Source of the DNA: Setaria digitata
Lineage: Eukaryota; Nematoda; Chromadorea; Rhabditida; Setariidae
Reading direction: 5' to 3'
DNA: 64,000 bases
Assembly (NCBI GenBank): GCA_003640385.1
Contig: RCAB01000214.1
Coordinates: 1-64,000 of the forward strand
Shown: piece after piece, positions 26,601-47,829 of the stretch
Layout: every line of letters starts with the position of its first letter
Position numbering within the stretch: position 1 is the stretch's first letter
Translations under genes and position numbers: made by a program
Notes under the pieces: generated by a model
Told to the model about the DNA's origin: nothing
Databases searched by the model: none
Seen by the model: the letters and a program-made list of their open reading frames with translations, nothing else

Positions 26601-27214
26601 TTGAGCCTCATGCACTACGTTTACAAAAAATGGATTATAAATTATTACATTCATCATTTCTAATTACACCAGTTGTACATTCAGTTTTATTCCTTTCTGA
26701 TTCTGAACCAGCAATCTAATGGCAATAGAATTTAGCTCTGTGAAATGGATAACTAACAACTCTTGTCTAATTTTCTTCTCCGCGAGGCTTTTCTTTTGTT
26801 GGAAAACAGGTGAGATTTAAATTTTCCATTCCATAAACGATTCGTCTATTTTATTAAAACTTTTACAGCACCAGTTAATTAAGCAAATATGGATGAATGT
26901 TAAGAGCATACTTGGTTGAAATTTCAGCCAGTGCAGCAAGTTCAAGTTATGGGATAATGGATGACATCTTCAAATAAATAGTCTTATTCTCCCTATGAAA
27001 AGTAACACTGATGAGCTGATATGTCAAATCACAATTTAAACATTGGTCTGATAAGCTGAAGCTTTGTTTATCAGATCATGCAGCGGCAGTTCTGTCCTTA
27101 ATTTGTGATTCACACCTTACAGAACAAGGTTTTTTAGCACTGAAATTGTTGTAAAACATTGAAAAAAAAAAAAAAAAAAAAAAACGAAAATGGGATGGGT
27201 TTTTTTTTTTTTTT

Positions 27215-27215
27215 N
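27215..27215. other. Unresolved base (N) at a homopolymer
   Basis: A single N ends a poly(T) run that follows a poly(A) run (about 27162-27214). This marks an assembly or base-calling uncertainty. Confidence 0.95.
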
Positions 27216-29159
27216 AAGTAAACTAATCGTTGATCATCTGCTCCTACTGCGAGCCATTTGTCAAATTACAGCTAGAGCAAGAGGAACGGAATACTTTCAT
27301 CGTACATGTGCATCAAAAATTTCTATTAAAATTCCTTTTGGAAGTTGGAAGCAAATTTAATGAGTATGAAATATTTTTTTGTTCCTAGAGATTTTTGGAA
27401 GCTTCATGAATTGACCATTTATGTACAGGCTGTTCGACTTCATTAATTTGCATTCGGAAGCATGGCTTTTAAATAAAACTTTTGAAGTTTTGCTTAAATA
27501 AAAATAGTCTATCAAATGATATCATTTCTATCTCTTAAAAATTTTCAAACGAAATGGATAGAAAATTGAGAGAATGAGATGCGCAACGTCACATATCAAC
27601 GAATAGTTGAAGAAATTAATCATTGAAAGTCAAAACGAACCATAATATTTCTGTAGAGTTATGGCGAGAAAAGAATGCAATTTGATTGGATGTTTAGTCA
27701 GAATGTTTTCAATAATTGTTTATCATTAAAACTCGTTTCGGTACTGATCAAAATATTTTGAATGTAACCAAAAATTTCTTGTTGATTTGACAATAAAATA
27801 TATTATCTGTCTAAGTTACTCAGTATGATAATTAAAAAAAGTTGTTCAAAAACTTCCTATGACTTGTACAATTACCAAGAATGCTAATTTACTTTTTGGC
27901 AATTAATATGTTAGTAGTTCTAAGCCGTATTCGACTTTTTTTAAGGCAAGTTTTTTTTTTTTTCTTTTTTTTTTTCTTTTTAGCATTTTTAGCCAGTACA
28001 TTATTGTTGTTGAATGGCATTCAAATGACTTATGCTCCACTGAAGAGTTACATAATTTATACGAAATTTTTTAACAGAATTCTCAGTCCTTAAGATATCA
28101 AAGACAACAAAAAATAATGTTTTGACTTTTTTTTAGAAAAAACAATTTTCCAAAAATTTTCGGCATTACTCAGCATCTAGAACATATTTAACAGAGAATT
28201 TATTTGTAGACTTTAACTATTTAAAGGACCTGATTAAGCTGAAGTATTAAGGATTTCATTTCGAAGCAAAACATCCAGTCATATCTGTGACTAAGTCAAA
28301 GTTACAAAAATGGTAAATTGGAGCAACGAGGAAGGAAAAATTTTCAAATGTTTCATAAGTGAAGCAGGGAAAATGTTGCAACTTTCAGCTGAATTGCACC
28401 TGCCCATTATTTAAGTTTTCTCATTCTCGATTTCATAAGGGATCAACTTTTCCAGGATATCTGGAACAGGTAAAATAAAGCAAAGCAAATAAGCACTTAA
28501 GACAAAGGAACGAAGAAGAAAATGAGAGCTGGATACCAGGAGAGTTTTCTGTGCTCTGCTCTATACTCAAATTCCATCACTTCAAATTTCAGTAATCGAA
28601 ATTCTCCAAGTAACGGCTATTTTTCCTGCTAGAAAATTGCATGTGTCAGAGACATTTAGCAATATCTTAGGTTATTTTCCAAGCAAATAATGTGTAACAC
28701 CCTGAGGGATAGGGGTAAAAGAAGAGGGACATGAATTTAATGCATCCACTCTATTACACAAGTCATTCATCAGTCCTATTATTGGATTAATTATTTCATG
28801 CTTCTGATTAGGATACCTTTTGGTTAATTGCATTTCTCCATAGTGGCTTCAGTTGAATAAGTGAGAGAGACTATTACATGATATGATTCTCATGAACTCG
28901 CAGAGTAAATGACTGAAGGTTTAATTTTCGAATTAAAACTGAAAAACCTATGAATTGCATTTTGTAATACGAAGAAGATGCATTTGTAGGATCAAAAACT
29001 TATTCTTCTTCATATTTATTGACCAGATGCAAATTTTGAGAATTTGTAAACCAAGATATGTTTTGGAGAATGGACAAGGAACCTGACAATTAATTAATGA
29101 CAAGTAAAAGGATGACAAAGTGCGCTGATTCTGACGGTTAAGTGATTGCAGTAAAAGGG

Positions 29160-29189
29160 AAGAATTTAAAACGTTCGTTTTAAATTCTT
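29160..29189. repeat. Perfect 14-bp inverted repeat, 2-nt loop
   Basis: AAGAATTTAAAACG, TT, then the exact reverse complement. Further AAACGTTT-like motifs follow within 40 nt. Confidence 0.93.
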
Positions 29190-29580
29190 TTAAAAATTTG
29201 AAACGTTTAAAACGTTTTTGCGATCAGTCAGAAAGTTGAATCCTTTTATCTTTCTGAGCTCTTTTCAAACTCTCTTTTCCTTTTCAACAACCAGCACCTT
29301 AAAAGTTTATTTTTAATACGCTATTAAATGAGTTTTGCAAAATGTTTGTGCTTTTTTGCCATAACAACTTCCTAGCACGCAGTTCAGTTGCTAAAACGAC
29401 ATGAGATTGAAAAGTTCCTAAAAGGAACGCGTGGCTTAATGATACATCCTCATCAATTTATGTCACATTCAATACCGGAAGTTGACAGTTTTCTGGAAAC
29501 AAATCACAAAGATGGTTTCTTAAAGATTTCCACAGCTTCCCTTCTTCAAATTCTGCCTCTTTCTTTAATGTTCTATTTAC

Positions 29581-29627
<47 letters not shown>

Positions 29628-30488
29628 CAAATCGCACTTCCTTCACTATCCCGCATGAATGGAAATAAGAGCTTTTTTTTTGATGGATTACAAAGGATTA
29701 TAATTTTCGTTTTTTTTTTTCTTTTCTAAAAAAATTTGGCGCAAAATTTCTGTGATAAAAACGATTTATGCAAGTATATACGAATATTACGAAGTTAATG
29801 TTTCGGCGAGAGAAGCAGATGTAGAAAGTTCGAAAAACGATGTAGGAATTTTTGCAGGCGTACAAAAATTTGTAACAAATATTTTTGCTTCTAAAAATAC
29901 TTTCTTTAATCAGAGTAATAACTATGCTCATCATATAAGTTTTACCACATAAATGTCAGAAATTTTAATAGAAGTCTAGATTTTTTTCTTTTTTACATAT
30001 TTTTTGATTCTTTTTTCTTTCTTAATTCCTGACTTTTTTTCCTCAGATATTGTTCAACAAAATTTAATTTAAGTACACGATACGATCAAACCGTCCTGCA
30101 AATATTAGGACTTCAGTTTAGCGCTGCATTTAACAGAATGTAAAATTGATTCTGAAGTGTTATCTAAAAAGCTATAGATGAATTGCTGTAAATTCAAAAT
30201 ATAAGTGCATGCTTAGTTTATTTGTTTCTATAGTTCATTCATAAATTTTAAATCTTACGCAAAGCCATTTTTCTTTTCTTCCTTTTCTTTTTTTTTTCTA
30301 TTCGTTGTTTTATTCAAAAAAAGTGCGCAGTATGCTAATGTTTTATATTGCGCTTTTTTTAGATGTGCAATTTTTCCTTCTAAATTTAATATTATGATCA
30401 TGGTAACTGCAAATAATTTTATGATTCTAGCAACCTGTTAGTGGTTAATCAACAGATCTTAGAATACTATGTGAAATCTGCACGGGAT

Positions 30489-38544
<8,056 letters not shown>

Positions 38545-39998
38545 AATTATTTTATCTGTTATTTGCTTGTTCGAGCATAATGAGAAAGAAGTTCCAATAT
38601 GCCACACAATCCTTTTCTTACATCTCCTTTTCATTACGGCTATTATACACTTTAGCTATAAATATTTGTGTTCGTCATCTGCAAGTATTATAAAAAAAAG
38701 TTTATTAGGCCATATGCATACTTATTCGTTTGTTGGATAAGGCAAAAATACATCTTCACGCAGCTTTCGTATGCTTTTCTTTGACAAATGTTATTTGTAC
38801 AATATTACAATAGTAGTAAAATGATGTTACAAATGTTGCAAGTTAGGAACAACGAAAAAAAAAAAATTATATGTAAAACCTGGAATGGGATCATTTTTAA
38901 TTCTGTTTATTTATTGTTGTATTTTTCTCATTTCATTTCGTCATAAATTATCAATAATAGGGATGCATAATTGGCATCTCTTCATCCGATCAGCTACGAA
39001 ACAATCATTGGAATAAGTCTGAATATAGTGGTTTCCTCAGTCATCTAACATTCCTATTTTGTCCGTTTTACCCCATCGTTATTCATCCATCTTTAGAATC
39101 AGCACTCACCATTTTCTCGAACAGAAAAAATGTCTTAGTTGCGTCTATCATCATTCATGATACTCACTGATTTCCGGAATGATAAGTAACGTCTCGCAGC
39201 GGTGAATGAGACGTGACATGAATGAAGAGTTGTGAATGCTTATGCTGATTAATTAACGCTTTTTCACTGTGCAAACACGCTGATCCTTTAACTTCTGCTT
39301 CGCATCATAATATGGGAGAAATTATAATCTGACTGGTAAAGTTTATCTTATCCCATACACCTTCTAATTCCGTAATAAATTTGAGAAGTTCAGAAAATCT
39401 GTGAGGAGATTATGCAGTTTTACGATCTTCCATGAGGAAAGAAGTCTGGATTCGATAATCTAGTTTGTAGCTGTATCAAAACTATGATTAATAATGAGCC
39501 AGTTTAATGAGGCTGCTACACTACCAAAATAACTTCAGGCAGAGGATTAGATAGATTAAATTTTTGATTTTGAGAAAGTTGAACCAAAAAGTGTGAAATT
39601 TAGGAAGCTTAACTTTAAAAAAAAAAAAAAAAAAGAAGAAAAAAAGGAAAAAAAAAAGATTTAAGAAAACGTACGATAAATGAAACGATCCAAGCGCAGT
39701 TAAGATTAAAGTTGGAAATACAGAGAGAAGCGGAAATAGGATTTAGAAAGATGGAATGGGATTGCGAAGATATCAAAAGCGTCTAGATTACTGAGGTTGT
39801 ATGATTAGTGCACATTCTGATACTATTTAGAGATATTTTTAATTAATACTTGAGTGAGTTAATATACTACTGACGTTGTTGCTGAATCACGAAAATTGAT
39901 AAGACTTCTGCTAGAAGAAAGCACAAAGAAATTTTCTTTCTTGAATAGAAAGCATCAATGACCACAGCTACTGACCAGTATTTCCCATGGAAAACGCT

Positions 39999-40045
39999 AA
40001 TTTCCGGTTGCTCATTAATTTCAAATTAATGAGCAATCAGAAATT
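39999..40045. repeat. 23-bp near-perfect inverted repeat, 1-nt loop
   Basis: Arms 39999-40021 and 40023-40045 are complementary at 21 of 23 positions around a single C. Confidence 0.93.
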
Positions 40046-42908
40046 GATTTTCCTACTGATCATTTCTTATTCTGTTCCCTTTCTTAAGCATACTACTTTC
40101 GTATAAAATAAAACAGTTCCCAACATTTCAACGCATGAAGTGCTTCTTAACAGAAAATAAATTATTGAACTGATATTTCGTTTCTATGTCTAAAAATTTA
40201 AAAGTGAATTATGAAAGTATGCTACTCTTGAATATTTTTTTCAGTGGTATAATTAGAAACATTTAATTTTATACTATTATACTACAGCTAGATGTATTTT
40301 TATTTTTCGTTTCTCATATTACCTTACCACTTGCCATTTTTCTTGCAAGAAGCTTTCAAATTCACCCCTCTCCACGAAAAAAAAAATATTATTGGCTTTC
40401 GGGAATAGAATTTCAAGATAGAAATCAGAAATCATCTTCGTTCAAAGAATTTAGTAATTCGAAGTAAAAACTGGCTCATCACTAAGTTTTCGTTTACACT
40501 CTTAATCTTGATACTGCCGAAACTCATTAACGTTAGCTCTCTTCCTTTACTGTCAAAATGTGGAATTCAATTCTATTTATTTCATCCGTTAAAATATACA
40601 GCTTGGTGTTTGCTGTCTGAAACATTTGATATTAAAACGGAAATAAATGATCAATGCTGCTATATTTAATAATTTATACTTTTAATATAATAGGACTTTT
40701 ATTAGAAATTTTTTACTCAATCGGTACTAGCATGACGTTGCTTTTCTCCTTGGTCCGGCCATTATGATTCTATAGAAATGTATCTCATTAATGAGAAATA
40801 TTTTGTGTCTGAAGAACTTATGACTTAAAAAAGAATATAAAATTATTCTGAGGTAATGCAATCCTTCTTTATTATTTTCTTAGACGAGTCTGGAAATTCT
40901 GTAGAAAAGGAAGAGAGGTTTTAAATTGAAGCATGTAATTTCTTAAATACGATAACTTTATTAACCAATATAAGCCATTGTGGTTCCGAAGTTCCTTCAT
41001 TAAATTGACGAAAATGGAAATAAACAGATGTCACTAAAACGATTTTTGTATATAGAACATGCTACTGATGACCGATTGTTTTGAAAATTTGCACAAAAAA
41101 CTTCATAAACCTGAAATTTCCTGCCATTACAAGTCGTTTAACTAATAAATAGGCAGTTTTAATTAATCATTTCAAATTTTTATTGGTTTAAGTTCAAGCA
41201 AATATTGGAAGAATTCTATTCTAAATCTATGGAAATATAAAACGAATCGGTAAGCAGTTGATGCGAAAAACTGGAACTGGTATTTGGTGCGAAGAAGAAC
41301 GCGTCACTGACAACAAACTTTGGATTAAGATGAAATGATGTCTCCATAAGTAGCGCCGCTATTTTTGTTTAGAGTTATAAAACTTAGAACCCCATGCAAA
41401 AGTTATTTGAATTTAATCCTAAATAACACTAAAGTTTCTCAGATAATTTTTAAGATTCTATCACGAAGATTTCTTTGAAAAAGCAAAATTCAAAAGAAAG
41501 GATTGCAGACTTAATCTAAACAGTTTTGTTGGAAAATACCTAGTTAGCTCGAGTTGCTGCTCAATCTTTATCTCCAACAATGCCTCCTGCATTTCTCTCT
41601 GTGATACTAAGAAGTTGCACTTTTAATACTTTATGATTATCATAACAATTGTCTGATAACGATGACAACATCTTTCCAGACAATGGTTGTCCAATGATGT
41701 TATGTACAACTCAGTTCACTGCTCTTTTACCTGTAAAATTCTAAAGATTCCTAGCTAAGTAAAAAACGCTGGTCATTTGAATGATAATTAAGGATGCTGA
41801 AGTTGGAGTAATCCGTTATTCCTTCTAACTCCTATCATCAGTTAACTCTATTCCTCTTAGCTTATACATCAATATTTTTCCGGTTACTTGAACTGCCTTC
41901 GCAATCTTCTGTTCTGTTTTATTTTAGTACTCCGTAATCCGTCTTACTCTTTCGATTTTCATTCAAATTCGCAATCTTGCTATGAAATTTATGATTGGGC
42001 TTTCAATTTGAGTCAATCTTCTTTCTACCAATTCTTTTTATAAAAGAATAAAATGCAACATTTTAATTGGCTATGATAGCAGCTTCCATCAGCTGATTTC
42101 TAGCAATTTAAATTTCTCATAAATTTAACGTTTTTTTTTTTTTATCCTGCTTCAGTTTCATTTAAAGTGTCTTAAGGATGTAGCGCCTACCAAAAAATTA
42201 TTTGTTCTGTTTCATAGCTTAATATAAAATTCGAAGGCCTGTTTACTAATAAATTGGATTTAAGTAGTTCATTTTGGCCACCTGAGAATTGAGGTTTAGT
42301 CTTCCATTCTGCAAAGAAATTATGGAAAAGCTTATTTTTGTTCCGCTCTTCTAAGCAAAAATTTTACCCTTTTATAATCCTTCTTATAAAGACGAGTCTT
42401 TTTCAAGTAATCTAGCTGTATTTATACGAATAATATAATAAGCGCACACATTATCAGTGTCCAATTTTAAATCAGTTTGGCATCACTAATTTCTATATTT
42501 CATTTGTAATCAAGAATAAGTGCCAATTTCGAGACAATGTTAACTAAGCAATGGCAATTTTCAGGTAGAAGAGATTGTGCTAATGAACTGAAACTGAGTT
42601 GAGTAGCATATAATTCTACTTTTATCGATGAAATACTTCCCGAGCAGATCCACTACACATCCATCAAACTAAATCTTCCTTTCCTGAAGATGGTTCACTG
42701 CTCGCTCGTTTCCCGGTTCCCGCTCGACTTGCCAACTAATTGTTTGTGAAGCTAAGTAAGCACATTCTTGCTTTTATTTTGATATATTCGTCATGAAATG
42801 CCAATCTATGGACTAGGACATTCCCGAATTATGAAAACACTGTGTGCTTTCATAGTGCCATCCATTTGGGACAGAGACATCTAGGCAGAATGAGCAGTGC
42901 ATCATCAC

Positions 42909-43118
42909 TTTCATAATTCATAAGTATTCATTTTATTTTGAATAATTGCATCAGATATAGACTACTGGCTTGGAGCGATCTATTTGCTACTCCAAATTTT
43001 ATCATTTATTCATTATAAAATAATTTGGCTACTGCTTGTTACTTCTATTCTGAAGCATTAATTTGCTTTTTTCATGATTCATAAGCATTTATTTTATTTT
43101 ATTTTGAATAATTGCATC
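42909..43118 (+). repeat. Pair of ~45-bp direct repeats
   Basis: A segment of the form TTTCATAATTCATAAG followed by TATTTTGAATAATTGCATCA occurs at about 42909-42953 and again, with a few changes and extra ATTTT units, at about 43070-43118. It is non-coding. It may be a local duplication or a fragment of a dispersed repeat. Confidence 0.85.
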
Positions 43119-46100
43119 AAGGGCAATGACTTCGTATTTAATCTTCTAACAAAGTCTAATTTACTAATCAATTTCTCTTATTTCGTTATAAGTTCTCAAC
43201 TGCTGTTAAAAACTTTTTCTTTTTTTTTCCAACAAATTGAAACCTAAATTCATTTTTCAGTCTCATTGCAATTTTCCATGGCCGTTGACAATGTATGCAT
43301 CTCACTAAAAGCCGTGTCGCGTGTAGCAAGTGTACTTTTACACTTTCAGATAGGAGAAATGTTAGCCTAGAATAGCTGCGTGAATTAGGTGAGGTATTTA
43401 TGAAAATATTAATAATTAGTTGGAAACTTTTTTGCAGTATAATGTGAAGTGGAAAAATTGAGAAGTGCTGATTTGGGAAATACTCGATGAAGCTATCGTA
43501 GTCTTTATATTGCGAAATGGTTTACAATGTATTTCAGAAATACTTCATACTTTGACTTCTGCACAGTTGCTTCCTAATTATCCTTGTCTATAGCACTAAA
43601 CCTGATTAACATGTCTCATCCTGATAGAAGCTCAAAACCGACAAGCAGTATGTCCTAGTAATAAGCAATTTGAAACTATGTGGCTAAACTAGAAAGTTCG
43701 ATTATTCATTATATTGTGGAACAGTTGCTAATAAATGATTGTAAAGCAGATTTATCTATTTTCAGTATATCATGCTGATGACACCATAAGCAAATGCTTG
43801 GTCGCCAAAATTTTACTTTTGGATGGACAACACAACTCACGCAATTTACATTTACCTTTTTCACTTTTTTTTTTTTAAAGTTATTTCATCTCTTGGAATC
43901 CTAGTGTTCAGCTCACCGGCAATATCCTGATGTTTATTTTTGTCTTTAACCCGAAGATTGAATTTATTTGCTTTTTATTGGGAAATGAATTGTTACATGA
44001 GAAATCTCGAATAAAACAGCGATAATATTGCTATAAGCTTTTCATGACAGTTTTCGATGCTGATCTCAAGAAATTCGATATCTGCTATCTTCTAGCTAAA
44101 AAATAATTTGTTATTTAAAGATCGGTTTCGTAAATCTTCAGAAAGTAACCCACAGAAGATTTGAATTTAGAAAATTATCGTCTTTGTTTCCATCAAGTAA
44201 TAAAATTCGAAAAGGCAATAAGTGTCTTCTCCACAGACATTATTAAGCTACAAAATACAGGTGTGAAGAGGCAAAGAACCTATTTTTTCCCATTCTTATT
44301 ATCCCTTTCTTTTTACGGTTTTTTTTCTTAAAAGTAGTTATTCAGCTCTGGAAACATTTCAGGACTATTAAATTTTTAAATTGCAATACACTGATTAGTG
44401 ATAAACCTTCTAATTGATATCACTGCACGGTCACATCCTTAATGCTTCTGATTAGATTGCATAAATAGATAACTGCATAAGAAAATGGAAAGCAGCAAAT
44501 TAGTACTTGTTGCCATTTATTGAACTTTTGACTTCTAAGAAAGCTAAGCACAGAATTTAGCAACATTAAATAAATGAAATATCACTTATCAAAAGTAGCC
44601 TTTCAACTGACAGCATTGAATCTGGCTTTTTCTAAAAGATGCTTTATCATTAATTTAAAACTAAGTATTATAACACTCTCGAAATATGCCTTAACTACCT
44701 TCACACTATTTCACCCATCCCTGTTTTTTTTTTTTTAAACTGCCCCTTCTATGGTCTTTCATGTTTTTTGAAAATTTTCTGAAGTATTTCAGTCTCATCT
44801 TTAGATTTAGTTTTTCTGATACATTGCACATACAAGCTTGGCTTCAGCATTACAGTGTTTTGGAAATTTTAAAAAATTCTCCTATCCTAGAAGGAAGGAA
44901 TGGAGAAGGAACAGCACAGCAAAACCGAATTTAAGTTAAACACATTAATTTTTTCAAACTATCCGGCTTTTAACCTATCGACCAGTACGATTTCCTTTAA
45001 TTTAATATCTTATTCATAACTTTTCGCTTCACAAATTTCCTTATTTCTTTTCCTTCCCTTCTTAAGAGTATGTACTTCACAATCACAACTCATTTATTAG
45101 CTTTTTTGGTCTCATTATAGGAACAAATGTTTGCATTTGCGTGAAATTTCGACAATTATTGCTCTACTTATGCTTCAATTTGTCTTTCATTTTTGAATGA
45201 CAATTCGGCATACTGATTGCCCTTTTCCATTACAACAACAATATTATGCAGTATCAGTATTTGCAGTTTTAAATGTAAACAAAAATAGACAAATTTTATT
45301 AATTAACTAATTTAAACGAAAAAAGTAGTTAAACGTAGTTACGATTTATATCCGAGTGCTAAATTTCTACCTAACTGTTACTTTTTTTTTCCTTTCTCAC
45401 TTTTATTGGTTTTCAAGTGAATTCCGCATTTATTGTTCTATTCCGACTTCTCAAAATTATTCCCTTTAGAACAACTCGATGTTGTGAGAATTATAATCTG
45501 ATTATAAGTCCAGTTTAGTTTTTAATTGGGACGATGTGTGAATGCTCGTACTATGTACTTGTCTTGACTTCCAGAAAATTGATGAAATGAGCCATCAGCT
45601 TTGGTATTCTGAACTTTTATCCTATTTTTTTTACGTTGCTCTTGCTCTTATTGATACGAATTTTTTCGGCAATATTTTTTGTAGAATCTAATGCTGATTA
45701 TGAAAACAAATATGCAAAATATTCGTGAAAATGTAAGAATTATAATTTGACCTGAGAGACGAATATTTCTAAGTAATAAAAATGCAATTTCCCGAATACA
45801 TGATACAGACGAAGATGGCAAGGATAGCAAGAAAACTCAAATTATAACTTTGTTAGGATTTTACTGCCTACTAATACTGTTCACTATTAGGTAGAAAAGT
45901 CGATTTGTCAGTTTTCATTTGAACGATAGTTTATTTCCCCTCCTTAAATTTCTTGAAATGTTTGATCCATTGCAATACATATTTTGATATTTCTTGAACA
46001 TTACTCTAAATTGTCAAACTTTCTGAACTGTAGTTGCAAATGTCTTTTGTAAAATAATTTCCTTAAATAAGCTTTCACAAACAAAATAGCTACATCATTT

Positions 46101-47729
46101 ATCTCGAATTTTCAGAGTTTGATCTCCAAAAATTTTGTTTTTATGGTATAATTACAAATAATACAAATCGTTGTGCTACTTCCGTCCTGGTCAAATACGT
46201 TTTAAAATTTTTAGCAACAAAACAAGAATGGAAAAAATAGTCTTTGAGAATTATAGTATTCAAATCTTGATAAATCAATCCTAAGCGCTATAGTACCACA
46301 AGTACTCGAAAACGATAACGATAAAGAGTAGTTTTAAACATGCATAGTCAAACATATCAGCTGCATATCAGTTGTCCAGCCATTCAAAACGCAGATATAC
46401 ATTCAAGTATATCTGAATTTCAGAGACATTTGGGTAAATTTCTTTCATTTACTATTTCTGTATGTCATTCAAATTGATCAAAGAGACAAACCTAATTAAT
46501 GTCAGTCCTGTGACACAATTTTATTCAAGATTCTTGAATACAGCTGTAAAGCTGTTACTTATCAGTACCCTCTCACTATGCAAAGGTAATTCATTTCCGT
46601 TTGATTGTCGCTTGTTCTGCCATTAAGAAGTATGCTTCTCAAAGTTTAAAATCAAGGTCTGCTAGCATTCATCTGTCTCTATATGATAATTGGAATGATC
46701 TACGTTTTCTATTCTTCTTACTTATTTAGGAGTAGCTACTGTAAATGTTTACTGAGATGAATCGGTGGTTCATCCTTGCAAGACTCAGAAAACGAAATGA
46801 TATTATGATATAAATGGCTGGCAAAACATCTGGGAAAAAGAGTACCAATCTTATCCCAATGATTAATGCGTTTGTTTACGGACTTTTAGACATCTTTCCA
46901 ACTATAACTTTTTCAAGAGAGCCTAACATTGTAATTGTTGCAGTCATAGTTTGTCTTATTTAGTAGCATCCAACGAATCATTGAATATTTGATTTACGCT
47001 TTCCAACCAAGCAAGCTGTATTGGTTTCTTTGGGATGACCAAATCTCGCTCTGCATTTTATGGCTTCCTTGCACTGACCATTTCTTCCTTTATACTTCAA
47101 ACCAGAAACAGCACTAGTCCCTAAGAAATCACCTATTCTCAATTCTCTGTGACTTCTAAAAAGCGCTTATTCTTATGTCATATTAGAGAAATACTTTAGA
47201 ATACCTGTGCAGTTTTTTTTTTTACTCTCAAGATGACAGAATCAGTATTCAAGAGAGGTAAATGTTTCGTTTGCAATGCGTAGTCATGAAGTTTTCCATA
47301 GATTGACCAATTTCAAATATACAAACTTTCTAAAAAATAATAGCTAAGGTGTGCTTTATTTTGTCTTACCGATGAAAGCATGCATACTTCCACCTTGGAG
47401 CCTAATTTTAGATAAATTAAAAACTGAAGCTGAGATTGCGCAGTTATTTTACACTTCTTTATCTAAGGATGAGGCAAAAAAATTCCCTCATCAAAGCAAT
47501 TTTTCGCAAAATTTTCGGATTTTAGGCTTGCTCTTTAAATTGCTCATCTTTTACATAGCTGCTTGGAAAACTAAATGCGCTAGCCTGTAATCGCGAAAAA
47601 GCTGAGAGTGATGCGAAGCCGAATAGTTGAAGGCTTTACAGTGCTTCATGTTTCCATAACGTCAGCAAGTTTGAAGTGGGGTCACTGTAACTGAAAGGTA
47701 GTTGTAAACTAAATTTTGTCCCTGTTCAG

Positions 47730-47829
47730 ATGAAATTAAGGCACAGTGAATGAATAGTGAAAATGCTCTCAGTTGCAACTATTTTACTGCTTATTTACTC
47801 CTCTATTATACTACTTGCATTCGGTGGTA
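47730..47829 (+). promoter_or_regulatory. Short leader with two upstream ORFs ahead of the GPCR start
   Basis: A strong acceptor (CCTGTTCAG) ends at 47729. The leader then holds an ATG at 47730 (7 codons, stop at 47751-47753) and a second ATG at 47750. The second runs 26 codons out of frame through the receptor start at 47763. The acceptor could be a spliced-leader site or the end of a 5' UTR intron. Confidence 0.5.

Larger units (their letters stand above)
11870..30425. other. Long gene-poor region
   Basis: About 18.5 kb with no gene I can support. It holds scattered poly(A)/poly(T) runs, an unresolved base at 27215, short-loop inverted repeats (listed separately) and many open frames under 110 codons that lack splice support or recognisable domains. 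Upstream, non-coding or alternative 5' exons of the PKC gene could be here, since nematode PKC genes often have distant promoters. Confidence 0.5.
38545..47729. other. Gene-poor region between PKC and the amine GPCR
   Basis: About 9 kb of AT-rich DNA. I found no splice-supported exon. It contains the inverted repeat at 39999-40045, the direct repeat pair near 42.9-43.1 kb, and poly(A/T) runs. The 3' UTR of the PKC gene begins here; no clear AATAAA is visible close to the stop. Confidence 0.5.

Noticed and set aside
29388..29729. A 113-codon frame upstream of PKC that could be a 5' exon
   Set aside because: It begins with TTG and its second half is a poly(T) run encoding poly-Phe. There is no good donor with a phase matching the PKC exons.
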